Source of the DNA: Halalkalirubrum salinum | GTDB lineage: Archaea; Halobacteriota; Halobacteria; Halobacteriales; Haloferacaceae | Assembly: GCF_005543295.1 (NCBI RefSeq) | Contig: NZ_SRSG01000009.1 | Location: forward strand, 1-64,000 | Reading direction: 5' to 3' | Length of the DNA: 64,000 nt | Shown here: one piece after another, positions 52,620 through 62,402 of the stretch | Layout of the letters: the number at the start of each line of letters is the position of its first letter | Position numbering within the stretch: position 1 is the first letter of the stretch | The notes under the pieces: model-generated | Told to the model about the DNA's origin: nothing | The model's database searches: none | The model's input: the letters and a program-made list of their open reading frames with translations, nothing else | Program-made: the position numbers and the translations under genes

Positions 52620-52808
52620 CCAAGCCACCCCGTGTCGTCGGTCATGTATGTCGCTGGATCGCATACCAGCAAAAGCGTATCGAACCCAGGGTTCGACAAC
52701 TGCCGAAGTGGCTGGAACCCGCAGGCGATCGGCCCAATGCATTCGCACAGAAATTGTGCGATCGGCCGGAACCCGAAAAACTTCCATGGTGGGCAGGTAT
52801 CGATCGGC

Positions 52809-53330
52809 ATGAGCGATCTGAACGTCACTGTTCGACCGTATCGACCGAGTGATTCAACTGGGTTGTGGAAACTCAAAGAGGGGTTCGAACGAGGCCTCGG
52901 AGAGGGGACCGGCGGTGAGTCGAAGGCCGCACGCTACGACGCTAAGCTAACCGAGACGTACCGCGATCACTACCTCGCGTGGGTCGGCCGCTGCGTCGAC
53001 GAGGACCCACAAAGCGTACAGGTGGCAGTTGACGACGACGGGGAGATTGTCGCAGCGGGTGAGCCGATCGGCTACGTCTTCGTTCTGCCGTCGTCGCTGT
53101 CGTTCATCTGGGACGCGGCCGTGTTGAACGAACTGTATCTTCACCCAGACGTGCGGGGCACCGGGATCGCCGATCGGTTGATGGAGGCCGCAATCGAAAC
53201 TGCCGACGAGCAGGAGCTCCCGCTCGATCGGATTGTCCTCGATGTGGATCAGAAAAACGAGCGCGCGCGAGCGTTCTACGAGAAGTACGGCTTCGAACAC
53301 TGGGGTGAGATGGTCGCTCGCGATCTATGA
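52809..53330 (+). CDS. GNAT-family N-acetyltransferase
   Basis: A 173-residue acetyltransferase. The acetyl-CoA-binding region reads LNELYLHPDVRGTGIADRLMEAAIETA (motif A, V-RGTG-A), and the C-terminal part is VDQKNERARAFYEKYGFEHWG (motif B), typical of GNAT enzymes acting on amines. Substrate unknown. It is divergent from the XRE-type regulator and convergent with the surface-protein gene. Confidence 0.88.
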   Translation: MSDLNVTVRPYRPSDSTGLWKLKEGFERGLGEGTGGESKAARYDAKLTETYRDHYLAWVGRCVDEDPQSVQVAVDDDGEIVAAGEPIGYVFVLPSSLSFIWDAAVLNELYLHPDVRGTGIADRLMEAAIETADEQELPLDRIVLDVDQKNERARAFYEKYGFEHWGEMVARDL

Positions 53331-53356
53331 TTGGTCGACCGACGGGCCAGTGAGGA

Positions 53357-54994
53357 CTACCGCCGACGTGCCAAGAGCGCGGCGCTTACAATTGCAACGA
53401 TCGCAGCGACGGGACCGAATCCGGGGACGAGATCGTCTGCAGCGTCGTCGGTCTCGTTCGCCGGGTCGCTAGCAGCTGCGTCACCAGCAGCGTCGTCGTC
53501 GCTGGTGTTCGTGTCGGTTGGCTGTTCGTCAGCAGCCTGCTCGGCGATCGCGTCAGCCGTGCTCGGCCGGAGCTGTTCGATCGCCGCTGGAGTCGGTCCG
53601 TGAACAATCTCGACGGCCGTACCGTCGAGATGGACGCCGTAGGCACCGCTGAACTCGCTATTTTCGCCGAGGACGTAGATCCCGTCGTCGCGGACCGTCC
53701 CGTTGTGAGCATCCGCATCGAGGATCGACAGATACGCCTCGTAGAATTCGGTGGCATCGTCTTCGCTCTCCCACTCTGTCACCCAGACGTAGCCGTTCTC
53801 GTCGTCGCCGCGTCGATATGGGTAGAGTTCGTCGTTCGCCCAGCCCTCTGAGGGATCGGACACGTAGTTGAGCTGTTCGTACTCACCAATGAGCGATTCA
53901 TCACCGACGATCCGCCAGTCGATCGCCTCGGCACCGTACTCACGAGACTGGTGGTAGAACATCGCGAACATCGACGCTTCGCCGACGGTGTCGGCCCCAT
54001 CAACGCCCTGGTCAGGATAGGTCTCCCAGCCATCGGTAGCCTCATTCTCGAAGTCGATCGAGACTGGTTCGCGATCGGTCCGATGAATGACCTGGGCCGT
54101 CGATTCTGGGGGGTCCTCCATCCGATCGTCGACTGCCCCCCATCCGTCAGATTGGACGAGCGCGTGCACGTACCCCGGCCCGTCGGAGTACGGATTGAAA
54201 ATCGTGAGATACACACCAAGATTGAGATCGCTGTCACCGCCATCGCCACTGGATGATGGCGGGCTGTGACAGGTCCACTCGGCACCACAGCGTTCTTCAT
54301 ATCGCTGTTCGATGTATCCCGCCTCGCCTTCGACGATCCCGTCGATCGCCAGATCTTCGTCCTGGGTCTCACCGCGGTAGCGTTCGTCCGTCAGGTCGTA
54401 GTACTGGTCCTGCATCGCGTGGACGTGCTCGTGGACGAGCGTCGCGTCATCGATCGTCACGTTGTCTGTATCGGGCGTGATGATGACGATCTCATCGCGG
54501 GTTGGTGAGTAGAAGCCGGCAACCGAGCTACCGAGAGTATCGCTGATTTCGTCGTCCGAACTCGTCGACTCGCCGATTATCATGAGTCCTTTCCACACCT
54601 GATCGTTCCAGCGGTTGTACTCATCGCCATCTCCATTGGATTGGTTCGACTCCTGAGATCGGTACTCCTCGCGGGTCATCACGTCGACCCCAACGTCTTC
54701 GCGGAACGGTCGATCGCGGATGTACTCCACGCGGGCCATCGACTGGGAGACGAACAGCTCCAGTTCCTCGTCGTCGAGGCCGTCGGATTGGTCAATGTCC
54801 AGTTCGTCGTCGTGACAGACGCCGTTGACACAGCCGATCTGGCTGTCTTCGAATCCGTCCTCGGTCTGCATTAGGTCCGGACTGTCAGTGGCAGTCTCTG
54901 CGGTTACCGGCGCGAGTCCGGCGGTCGAAACGACAGCAACGGTCGCCATCCCGACGAGGAGGAACACGAAACAGACGGGGAGGAGTCGTTTCAT
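53357..54994 (-). CDS. Hvo_1808-family surface protein with HExxH-like motif and PGF-CTERM
   Basis: A 545-residue secreted protein. Residues 1-35 are a signal peptide with a hydrophobic core (VCFVFLLVGMATVAVVSTAG). The central region has ATLVHEHVHAMQDQYYD followed by EGEAGYIEQRY, a zinc-metalloprotease-like HEhxH plus downstream Glu. The C-terminus is a Thr/Asp/Ala-rich linker, then VPGFGPVAAIVAIVSAALLARRR, a PGF-CTERM for archaeosortase A processing and lipid anchoring. I recall the family as Hvo_1808. It should sit at the cell surface; proteolytic activity is inferred. The ORF is open further upstream, but the start shown gives the signal peptide. Confidence 0.87.
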   Translation of the reverse strand: MKRLLPVCFVFLLVGMATVAVVSTAGLAPVTAETATDSPDLMQTEDGFEDSQIGCVNGVCHDDELDIDQSDGLDDEELELFVSQSMARVEYIRDRPFREDVGVDVMTREEYRSQESNQSNGDGDEYNRWNDQVWKGLMIIGESTSSDDEISDTLGSSVAGFYSPTRDEIVIITPDTDNVTIDDATLVHEHVHAMQDQYYDLTDERYRGETQDEDLAIDGIVEGEAGYIEQRYEERCGAEWTCHSPPSSSGDGGDSDLNLGVYLTIFNPYSDGPGYVHALVQSDGWGAVDDRMEDPPESTAQVIHRTDREPVSIDFENEATDGWETYPDQGVDGADTVGEASMFAMFYHQSREYGAEAIDWRIVGDESLIGEYEQLNYVSDPSEGWANDELYPYRRGDDENGYVWVTEWESEDDATEFYEAYLSILDADAHNGTVRDDGIYVLGENSEFSGAYGVHLDGTAVEIVHGPTPAAIEQLRPSTADAIAEQAADEQPTDTNTSDDDAAGDAAASDPANETDDAADDLVPGFGPVAAIVAIVSAALLARRR

Positions 54995-55098
54995 ACCGAT
55001 CGATAGGGACGGGGACAGAAGTACCTTGCCGGAATGCGTGTCGATCACCAGACGCCCTCGCCGTCGAAGTTTTGCGGATCGATCACAAACAATGGGGT

Positions 55099-55689
55099 AT
55101 GCAGTTCGAACCGACAACAACCGCAGCGATCGTGGTTGACATGCAGAACGGGTTTTGCCACCCCGACGGGAGTCTCTACGCCCCACCGAGCGAAGCGGCG
55201 ATCGCCCCGGTGGCGGACGTGGTCGAGACGATTCGTGCGGCTGGCGGGGCGGTCGTCTATACTCGCGACGTTCACCCACCAGAACAGTTCGATGACACCC
55301 ACTATTATGATGAGTTCGATCGCTGGGGCGAACACGTCGTTGAGGGGACGTGGGACGCGGAACTGGTCGACGAACTCGATGTCCACGAGGAGGATCTCGT
55401 CGTGGAAAAACACACCTACGACGCGTTCTACCAGACGAATCTCGAAGGATGGCTGCGCGCACACGGCATTTCGGACCTGTTGCTCTGTGGGACGCTCGCG
55501 AACGTCTGTGTCCTCCACACCGCCGGCAGCGCGGGGCTCCGGGATCTCCGGCCGATCGTCGTCGAAGACGCGCTGGGGTTCATCGAGGACGATCACAAGG
55601 CGTACGCGGTCGAACACGCCGATTGGCTCTTTGGTGAGACGACGACGATGGATGCGATCGAACCCGTTTCGTCACCAACAGATGAATAG
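55099..55689 (+). CDS. Isochorismatase-family cysteine hydrolase
   Basis: A 196-residue hydrolase. The catalytic triad is in place: Asp in IVVDMQNGFCHPDGSL, Lys in EKHTYDAFYQTNL, and the nucleophile Cys in LCGTLANVCVLHTA. The metal-loop pattern resembles nicotinamidases and maleamate amidohydrolases. Nicotinamidase in NAD salvage is the most common assignment in haloarchaea, but the surrounding genes do not point to NAD metabolism. It is divergent from the surface-protein gene and followed by an MBL-fold gene on the same strand (38 bases). Confidence 0.85.
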   Translation: MQFEPTTTAAIVVDMQNGFCHPDGSLYAPPSEAAIAPVADVVETIRAAGGAVVYTRDVHPPEQFDDTHYYDEFDRWGEHVVEGTWDAELVDELDVHEEDLVVEKHTYDAFYQTNLEGWLRAHGISDLLLCGTLANVCVLHTAGSAGLRDLRPIVVEDALGFIEDDHKAYAVEHADWLFGETTTMDAIEPVSSPTDE

Positions 55690-55727
55690 ATCGAACCATT
55701 TTCCTCACCAGCAAGTGATAAAGGCGT

Positions 55728-56636
55728 ATGACCCGCGGCGATCTCACGGAAGTTCCGGGCTGTAGCGACCTGTATTACCACGCAACCGGGATGTACGACG
55801 TCGACGGCTACGGATCGGTGTACATTTTCGACACCGAACATCCTGCGGTAATCGACACCGGAATCGGTACCAACGTCGAGACGCTCATGGACTCGCTGTC
55901 GGCGCTCGACATCGGCGCGGACGACCTCGAGTACATCGTGCCGACGCATATCCATCTCGACCACGCGGGCGGGGCAGGCTTTCTTGCCGAATCGTACCCG
56001 AACGCGACCGTGTTGGTCCACGAGCTCGGCGTCGACCACCTTGTCGATCCGAGCCGTCTCGTCGCGGGAACGAAAGCCGCCGTCGAAGACCAGTGGGAAT
56101 TCTACGTAGAGCCGAAGCCGGTGCCGGCCGATCGGATCGACGCACTCGAAGACGGCTCGACAATCGATCTCGGCGATCGAACCCTAACTGCTCACCACGC
56201 GCCCGGCCACGCGCCACACCAGCTCATCTTCAGTGATGATGGCGACGACGTGGTTTTTACCGCGGACGCGGCGGGGATCTGGGTGGCCGAACGCAACGAA
56301 ATCAGAGAAACCTCCCCACCCCCGCAGTTCGATCTCGATCAGTGTCTCGAGGACGTGTCGATGATCCAGGCGCTCGAACCGTCACAGCTCTGTTTCGCAC
56401 ACTTTGGGCCGGTGCCGTACGACGAGGAGCTGTTGTCGGGGTACAAACGGACGCTCGTCGAATGGGTCGAAGCGGTCAGGCAACGACGGGCCGAATTCGA
56501 CACCGACGAGGCGGTGATCGAGCACTTCGTCACCCATGTTGATACTGAGGGGCTGTGGAGCGATCGAAAGGCCCGCGACGAGACCAGAATAAATGTCCGC
56601 GGCGTGCTGGCGTATCTCGATCGCGTCGAGGCGTGA
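55728..56636 (+). CDS. Metallo-beta-lactamase-fold hydrolase
   Basis: A 302-residue MBL-fold protein. The metal motif THIHLDHAGG and the later AHHAPGHAPHQ and VFTADAAGIW give a complete di-metal site. It is longer than glyoxalase II, with a C-terminal extension (about 215-302) containing LCFAHFGP, an extra His often seen in this subfamily. The substrate is not readable; thioester or lactone hydrolysis are typical. It follows the isochorismatase-type gene and precedes acyl-CoA synthetase, but with its own spacing. Confidence 0.86.
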   Translation: MTRGDLTEVPGCSDLYYHATGMYDVDGYGSVYIFDTEHPAVIDTGIGTNVETLMDSLSALDIGADDLEYIVPTHIHLDHAGGAGFLAESYPNATVLVHELGVDHLVDPSRLVAGTKAAVEDQWEFYVEPKPVPADRIDALEDGSTIDLGDRTLTAHHAPGHAPHQLIFSDDGDDVVFTADAAGIWVAERNEIRETSPPPQFDLDQCLEDVSMIQALEPSQLCFAHFGPVPYDEELLSGYKRTLVEWVEAVRQRRAEFDTDEAVIEHFVTHVDTEGLWSDRKARDETRINVRGVLAYLDRVEA

Positions 56637-56775
56637 TCGAGCAGCCGAATACGACCGGAGCGGGTGCGATCGAGGTACGAAGCGTTCAAAAAGAACGCAA
56701 CGCAAGTTTATGATCGTGTAACCACGTGTTTTGCGTTCCAAACTATTTATGATGATAGGTAGAGTGGGTCAGGGC

Positions 56776-58740
56776 ATGAATTTCAGGGATCGCGAAGCGT
56801 CGTTCGAACACGAGATCTTCGAGCGGACAACGCTCATAGAGATGTTCGAGGCGAGCGTGGAGCGGAACGCCGATCGACCCGCTCAGCGGTACAAAGGCGG
56901 TGTGTACGATCGGACGCTCGCGACCGCCGGCGTCGTCACCCCGGCAGACCCAGAAACCTATCGCGAGTTGACGTACGCGGAGATGCGATCGATCGTTCGC
57001 CGGCTTGCGACAGGATTTCGAGAACTCGGCGTCGAAGCGGGCGATCGGGTCGGCATCTTTGCAGAGACACGAATAGAGTGGGCGCACACAGACTTTGCAG
57101 TCCTCGCCGCCGGCGGTGTCGTCACCACCGTCTACAGTTCCTCGTCGGAACAGCAAGTCCGGCACCTGCTCGGGGACTCGGAGGCCTCAGGCGTCGTAGT
57201 CGAGGACGCAAACGCGCTGCGGCGCGTCCTTGCCGTCGAAGACGACCTCGATCTCTCGTTCATTATCGTCATCGACAAAATTCCCGACGGCAGTGGCATG
57301 GCTGGGGCGGCACGCGATCGCGAGGACATCCACACGCTCGGAGAACTGTACAAAATGGGCGAATCCACCTACGACGAGGACACCTACCAGTCGTGGCTCG
57401 ACGAACGCGCCCCTGCGGATCTCGCGAGTCTCATCTACACCTCCGGAACGACTGGACAGCCGAAAGGGGTCCGGCTGACCCACTGGAACTTCCGATCGAA
57501 CGTCAACCAATCACTCCGTCGGTTCCTGCCGCGGCCCGACAAGGCCCCGGACGTGCCGACGATCAGCCCTGGAACAAAGACGATCTCATTTCTTCCGCTC
57601 GCGCACGTCTTCGAGCGGATGGCCGGACACTTTTTGATGTTCGCAGCCGGTGCAACCGTCGCGTACGCCGAAAGCCCAGACACCCTCCGCGAGGATTTTC
57701 AGCTCGTCCGGCCAAACGTCGCAGGATCGGTCCCGCGGGTATATGAGAAGCTCTACGATGCGATCCGCGCGCAGGCGAGCGAGTCCCCGATCAAAGCACG
57801 CATCTTCGAGTGGGCAGTCGGAGTCGGAAAAGCGTACCACACTGCCGAGGAGCCGGGCACGCTCTTGAGTGCCAAACACGCGATCGCCGATCGGCTCGTG
57901 TTTGAAAAGGTCAGAGACGGCGTCGGCGGTGACATTGACTTCTTCATAAGCGGCGGTGGGAGCCTCTCAGCGGAGCTGTGTGCGCTGTATCACGGCATGG
58001 GGGTCCCAGTGCTCGAAGGCTATGGGCTGACAGAGACCTCGCCGGTCATCACCGTGAACCCGGCAGAAGCGCCGAAGGTGGGGACGATCGGCGCGCCGGT
58101 TCACGGGGTCGAGGTACAGGTCGACACGTCGGTCGCTGGTGGAGCCACCGGCGATGCCGGCGGTGAGGTCGGTGAACTCCTGGTGAAAGGGCCAAATGTG
58201 ACCGACGGCTACTGGAATCTTCCTGAGGAGAGCGCCAACGCCTTCACCGACGAGGGGTGGTTCCGAACGGGAGACGTGGTCGAACTCCGGCCGGATGGGT
58301 ACATCGCGTTCGAGGAGCGAGCCAAACAGCTGCTCGTCCTCTCGACGGGCAAAAACGTCGCACCGGGGCCGATCGAGGACGCGTTCGCAGCCAACGAGTA
58401 CATCGAGCAGTGCATGGTTCTCGGGGACGGTCGAAAGTTCGTCAGTGCACTGTTTGTCCCGAACATGGAAGCCATCAACTCGTGGGCCGACCGCGAGGGC
58501 ATCGATCTGCCAGACGAACGGGCAGCGATCGCCCGAGACGACCGGGTCAAATCACGGATCCGTGAGGAGGTCGATTCGGTCAACGAACGCTTCGAACCGT
58601 ACCAGCAGATCAAACAGTTCCGCTTGGTACCCGAAGAGTTCACCGAAGAGAACGACCTGTTGACCCCGACGATGAAAAAGAAACGACGCAATATCCTCGA
58701 TCGGTTCGCCGACGAGGTCGAGCTTATTTACGAAAACTGA
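56776..58740 (+). CDS. Long-chain fatty-acid--CoA ligase
   Basis: A 654-residue AMP-forming acyl-CoA synthetase. The ATP/AMP motif YTSGTTGQPKGVRLTH, the second motif GYGLTETSPVITVN and the hinge/adenylate motif GDVVELRPDGYIAFEERAKQLLVLSTGKNV are present, as is the C-terminal catalytic-Lys region (NDLLTPTMKKKR). Length and pattern match the FadD15/ACSL group of long-chain enzymes. It activates fatty acids to acyl-CoA at the membrane. MNFRDREASFEHE is the chosen start. Confidence 0.92.
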   Translation: MNFRDREASFEHEIFERTTLIEMFEASVERNADRPAQRYKGGVYDRTLATAGVVTPADPETYRELTYAEMRSIVRRLATGFRELGVEAGDRVGIFAETRIEWAHTDFAVLAAGGVVTTVYSSSSEQQVRHLLGDSEASGVVVEDANALRRVLAVEDDLDLSFIIVIDKIPDGSGMAGAARDREDIHTLGELYKMGESTYDEDTYQSWLDERAPADLASLIYTSGTTGQPKGVRLTHWNFRSNVNQSLRRFLPRPDKAPDVPTISPGTKTISFLPLAHVFERMAGHFLMFAAGATVAYAESPDTLREDFQLVRPNVAGSVPRVYEKLYDAIRAQASESPIKARIFEWAVGVGKAYHTAEEPGTLLSAKHAIADRLVFEKVRDGVGGDIDFFISGGGSLSAELCALYHGMGVPVLEGYGLTETSPVITVNPAEAPKVGTIGAPVHGVEVQVDTSVAGGATGDAGGEVGELLVKGPNVTDGYWNLPEESANAFTDEGWFRTGDVVELRPDGYIAFEERAKQLLVLSTGKNVAPGPIEDAFAANEYIEQCMVLGDGRKFVSALFVPNMEAINSWADREGIDLPDERAAIARDDRVKSRIREEVDSVNERFEPYQQIKQFRLVPEEFTEENDLLTPTMKKKRRNILDRFADEVELIYEN

Positions 58741-58819
58741 TTTTACAGGTATCCCTGTCTGAAACCAGATTCGCAAACGCCCCACGAGGTTTATCATCGA
58801 TGTTGGAGAATAAATACGC

Positions 58820-60511
58820 ATGAGACACGCGACAGGCGAGCTACTCTCGATCGACGTGCGCGAGCGTCAAGTCGTGCGCGAGCAAATCGACGACATCCTC
58901 GCGTCGTTCATCGGCGGGCGTGGAGTGTGTACAAAACTGGCGAGCGATCGGATCCCACAGGACGTCGATCCACTCGGTCCCGAAAATCGGCTGTATTTCG
59001 CGACGGGCCCGATGCAGCAGTCGACGATGTCGTTTACCGGTCGAACGAATGCAACGGGCGTCTCACCGCTGACGAACGGGCTGCTCTCGTCGAACGCGGG
59101 TGGGTTCGTCTCGCGAAACCTCGTCGATACCGGCTATGCGGCCATCGAGCTGGTCGGCGCAAGCGAGGAGCCGGTTATTGTCCACGTAACAGACGAGGAG
59201 GTGACCTTTGAGCCGGTCGCAGAACTCGCAGGGGCGACGGTTCCCGCGGTGACAACCCACGTCGAGAAGACGCGTGGGCTTGACGAAACACACATCATTG
59301 CGATCGGCCCCGCTGGCGAGAACGAGGTTCGGTTCGCGTCGATCATGACGACCGAGTCGCGCGCGTTCGGCCGCGGCGGATTGGGAGCGGTGATGGGTTC
59401 GAAGAACGTGAAGGCGATCACCGTGGAAGGTGATTCCGCGCCTGAACTCGAACTCGACTTCCCTGCGGCGGCCGGAGAGATCCACCGCGAGGCCGCAACG
59501 AGCGATAGCATCATGAAACGGCAGGGAACCGCGAGCGTGACCGAATTGGCCAACGAAACCGATGGATTGCCAACCCGGTACTTTTCGGAGACATCCTTCG
59601 AGAGTGCAGAACAGATTAACGGCGACGCCGTCGAATCGAAAAAATACAAGAAGGGGACGTGCTCGTCGTGTGCGTTCGCCTGTAAGCTGCCGACGAAAGA
59701 CGACGTCCGTGGCGTCGAGACAGAAGGCCCGGAGTTCGAGACGATCATGGCGTTCGGCTCGAACACCGCAACCGACGACATCGTCGATGTGATGCAGTCA
59801 AACGAGTTGTGTGACATCTACGGGCTCGACACCATCTCCTGTGGGGACACGATCGCCGCTTATCTCGCGAGCGAAGACGAGTTCGGGAACACAGAACTGA
59901 TCCACGAGTTGATCGAAAAGATCGCCCGCAGAGAGGGGGTTGGCGACCTGCTCGCGGAGGGCGTCGATCGCTGTCACGAGGCGCTCGGCGTCGAAAACTG
60001 GTCGGTGAAAGGCATGGAGTTCCCCGGCCACGAAGGCCGGCGGCTCCACGGGCAGGCCTTGTCGTACGCCGTAGCGAACCGCGGGGCAGATCATATGTAC
60101 GCGACGTTTTACGCCTGGGAGTATCCGCTCGTCGACAGCACAGAGGCGTTCGATCCCGAGGGGATTACCCCGGAGAAGGCGCGAGCGGTCATCCGACAGG
60201 AAAACACCCGGGCGCTCGAGGACTGCGGCGTTATCTGTCGGTTCTCCCGCGGAATGATGACCGACGATCGCTTCGAAGCGCTGTTCGACGCTGAGTTCGA
60301 GACGCTGCTTTCGGTGGGCGATCGGATCGTCACGCTCGAGCGGGCGTTCAACAACAATCGCGGCTTCGATCGCTCCGTCGATACCCTGCCATACGCCGAC
60401 GAGATCGAGGGACTGGCCGAGGGAATCGACGCATACTACGAGGCGCGCGGATGGACCACAGACGGGCTGGTACAGGACGAAGCCGCCGACGCAGCCCCGG
60501 CGGACGACTGA
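58820..60511 (+). CDS. Aldehyde ferredoxin oxidoreductase (tungsten/molybdenum)
   Basis: A 563-residue member of the AOR family. It has the N-terminal AOR domain (about 1-200: SFIGGRGVCTKL, FGRGGLGAVMGSKNVKAITV) and the cluster cysteines Cys281/284/288 in CSSCAFACK with a fourth in DCGVICRF, plus the pterin-site pattern LCDIYGLDTISCGDTIAAYL. Such enzymes oxidise aldehydes to acids with ferredoxin and carry a bis-pterin tungsten or molybdenum. It overlaps the following cyclase gene by one base (TGATG), so the two are one operon. Confidence 0.92.
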   Translation: MRHATGELLSIDVRERQVVREQIDDILASFIGGRGVCTKLASDRIPQDVDPLGPENRLYFATGPMQQSTMSFTGRTNATGVSPLTNGLLSSNAGGFVSRNLVDTGYAAIELVGASEEPVIVHVTDEEVTFEPVAELAGATVPAVTTHVEKTRGLDETHIIAIGPAGENEVRFASIMTTESRAFGRGGLGAVMGSKNVKAITVEGDSAPELELDFPAAAGEIHREAATSDSIMKRQGTASVTELANETDGLPTRYFSETSFESAEQINGDAVESKKYKKGTCSSCAFACKLPTKDDVRGVETEGPEFETIMAFGSNTATDDIVDVMQSNELCDIYGLDTISCGDTIAAYLASEDEFGNTELIHELIEKIARREGVGDLLAEGVDRCHEALGVENWSVKGMEFPGHEGRRLHGQALSYAVANRGADHMYATFYAWEYPLVDSTEAFDPEGITPEKARAVIRQENTRALEDCGVICRFSRGMMTDDRFEALFDAEFETLLSVGDRIVTLERAFNNNRGFDRSVDTLPYADEIEGLAEGIDAYYEARGWTTDGLVQDEAADAAPADD

Positions 60512-61176
60512 TGGGGACGCACAATCTCTCGCGGCCGCTCCGTTCGGACATGGTCGTCTATCCGGGAACGCCGCCGGTGTCGATCGAACCCGCCGCAACG
60601 GTTACCGAAGACGGGTTCCGGACGACGGCGATCAAACTCGATTCGCACACGGGAACCCACATGGACGCGCCGGCGCACATGGTCGACAACGGCCGGACGC
60701 TGGATACGTATCCGCCGGAGACGTTTCGCTTCGAGGCGGCGATCGTTGACTGTCGGCCCCTCGACGATCGAGAACCGATCGCGCGATCGATGTTGGCCGA
60801 TCGAGCAGCAGCGGACAATCGTAGCAATCTCGACATGGTGATCCTGCGGACTGGCTGGGAAGCCTACTGGGGCGACGATCGCTACTTCGACCACCCGTAT
60901 CTGACGGGCGACGCGGCGGCATGGCTCGCCGAGCGAGAACTGCACCTCGGCGTGGATATGCTCAACGTCGATCCAACGCCAACCGCAAACGCGGCTTCCG
61001 GAGAGCCGTCGAAGTATCCGGCCCACCACGGGCTGTTCGCGGCCGATCGGCTCATTGTTGAGAACCTCTGTGGGTTGGCTGGGGTCGGCGATCGCATCGA
61101 TCTGCACGCGTACCCGCTGGCGATCGAAGCCGCCGACGGCTCGCCGGTTCGGGCAGTCGCGATCGACCAGCAGTGA
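60511..61176 (+). CDS. Cyclase-family (kynurenine-formamidase-like) hydrolase
   Basis: A 221-residue metal-dependent hydrolase. The family signature HxGTHxDxxxH is intact (DSHTGTHMDAPAHMVDNG, about 44-61), with a second metal/acid region YPAHHGLFAADRLIVENLCG. Members include kynurenine formamidase and isatin hydrolase. It is translationally coupled to the aldehyde ferredoxin oxidoreductase, so it may supply or consume an acid/amide of that pathway; this is inference. Confidence 0.88.
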   Translation: MGTHNLSRPLRSDMVVYPGTPPVSIEPAATVTEDGFRTTAIKLDSHTGTHMDAPAHMVDNGRTLDTYPPETFRFEAAIVDCRPLDDREPIARSMLADRAAADNRSNLDMVILRTGWEAYWGDDRYFDHPYLTGDAAAWLAERELHLGVDMLNVDPTPTANAASGEPSKYPAHHGLFAADRLIVENLCGLAGVGDRIDLHAYPLAIEAADGSPVRAVAIDQQ

Positions 61177-61224
61177 CAGTCTGTGCACCAGTTAGGCTAT
61201 TAGCTCACGGCGCATTTCGTCCTC

Positions 61225-61770
61225 ATGGCACGGATCGATTACGCGCACGCTGAGGATCTGCCGGCAGCGTACCAGGATCTACTCGTTTCGGCGCTGCAGG
61301 GCAAACCGGTCAACGTCTACAGCGCGATCGGTAACAATCCCGAGGTACTCTATGGGATACGGACGTTCCTTGGCTCCTTGTGGCAGGATTCGGGACTCGA
61401 CGATCAAAGCCGCGAGCTCGCCATACTCACCGTTTCTCGTGAGGCACCCTCGCCGTACGAGTGGCACCAACACGTGAACGTGGCGCGGGATGTTGGCATC
61501 AGCGACGCGGAAATCAGGGCGATCGGTGCTCGCGAGTACGACGCGTTCGATGACCCAGAGGCACTGCTTTTGACCTACGTTCGTGCGGTCCTCGACGACG
61601 AGGTCACTGACGAACTGCACGATCAGATTGCTGAGCGGTACAGCGAGGCGACGATCGTCGGGATTGTGGGCCTCGTTGGCGGATATTTCGGCCTGTCGCG
61701 GATGCTCTCGGCGTTCGATGTCGAGACCGAAGACTCGTTCGTGGGCTGGGAGCTAGAAGCTGAGGAGTGA
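61225..61770 (+). CDS. Carboxymuconolactone-decarboxylase-family protein
   Basis: A 181-residue all-helical CMD/AhpD-fold protein. The family core reads LYGIRTFLGSLWQDSGLD, ELAILTVSREAPSPYEWHQHVNVARDVG and LLTYVRAVLDD. The AhpD CxxC is absent, and the usual Glu/His pair is kept (EW..H), so it belongs to the cofactor-less, non-redox branch. It lies 48 bases after the cyclase gene on the same strand and may be part of the same operon. Confidence 0.86.
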   Translation: MARIDYAHAEDLPAAYQDLLVSALQGKPVNVYSAIGNNPEVLYGIRTFLGSLWQDSGLDDQSRELAILTVSREAPSPYEWHQHVNVARDVGISDAEIRAIGAREYDAFDDPEALLLTYVRAVLDDEVTDELHDQIAERYSEATIVGIVGLVGGYFGLSRMLSAFDVETEDSFVGWELEAEE

Positions 61771-61940
61771 TTGCTGGCGAAATGTGAAAATTACAGCGGT
61801 GGACGCTGCCTACTCGCCGCTGCTGTAGACTCTTGAGGGCGGGAAGCTGAGTATCTTCGTTCTCAGTCAAACGGATGGATTCAGAGCAGAGAGGATCCAA
61901 CGGTCGGCAAACACTTGTCCGTGCCGGCCAAGACGTCCGT

Positions 61941-62372
61941 ATGGAGGTCACATACCTGCCGTATGCACTTCTTGCGATGGGGGCGTATGCGCTTGTCTCC
62001 CCACTCATGCGCGTCGCAACGACCGGTCCTGACGCGGTTCCGAGCGACGTTGCTGTTGTCATCTCTAACACCCTGCTTATAATAATGGCAATCGGTGTGT
62101 TGTGGTATACAGGTCAAGGCTTTGTCGCTCACTTGTCCTCACCGAACATAGTGTACGTACTCGCCGCAGGCGTCTTTTTGGGGATTGGAATCCTCGCACT
62201 GTACCGATCGCTGGCCCTGGGCCCAGTCAGCGTTGTCACGCCCATCTTCGCAATGTTTCTCGTGTTCTCTTCGGTAATCGGGTTTCTCCTGCTGGGCGAG
62301 GAGTTCACCACCCGGAAAGCGCTCGGCATTGTCTTCGCCATACTCGCGGTGTATTTCGTTTCGGGCGCGTGA
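61941..62372 (+). CDS. Small EamA-like membrane protein
   Basis: A 143-residue protein with four to five hydrophobic segments, equal to one EamA (drug/metabolite transporter) repeat: YLPYALLAMGAYALVSPLMR, NIVYVLAAGVFLGIGILALYRS and IGFLLLGEEFTTRKALGIVF. Full transporters have two such repeats, so this single repeat probably dimerises. An upstream open stretch of 22 codons is not protein-like. Role unknown; transport of a small metabolite is plausible. Confidence 0.78.
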   Translation: MEVTYLPYALLAMGAYALVSPLMRVATTGPDAVPSDVAVVISNTLLIIMAIGVLWYTGQGFVAHLSSPNIVYVLAAGVFLGIGILALYRSLALGPVSVVTPIFAMFLVFSSVIGFLLLGEEFTTRKALGIVFAILAVYFVSGA

Positions 62373-62402
62373 GGACACAGCCGACACGATCGTCCCCGAT
62401 GT

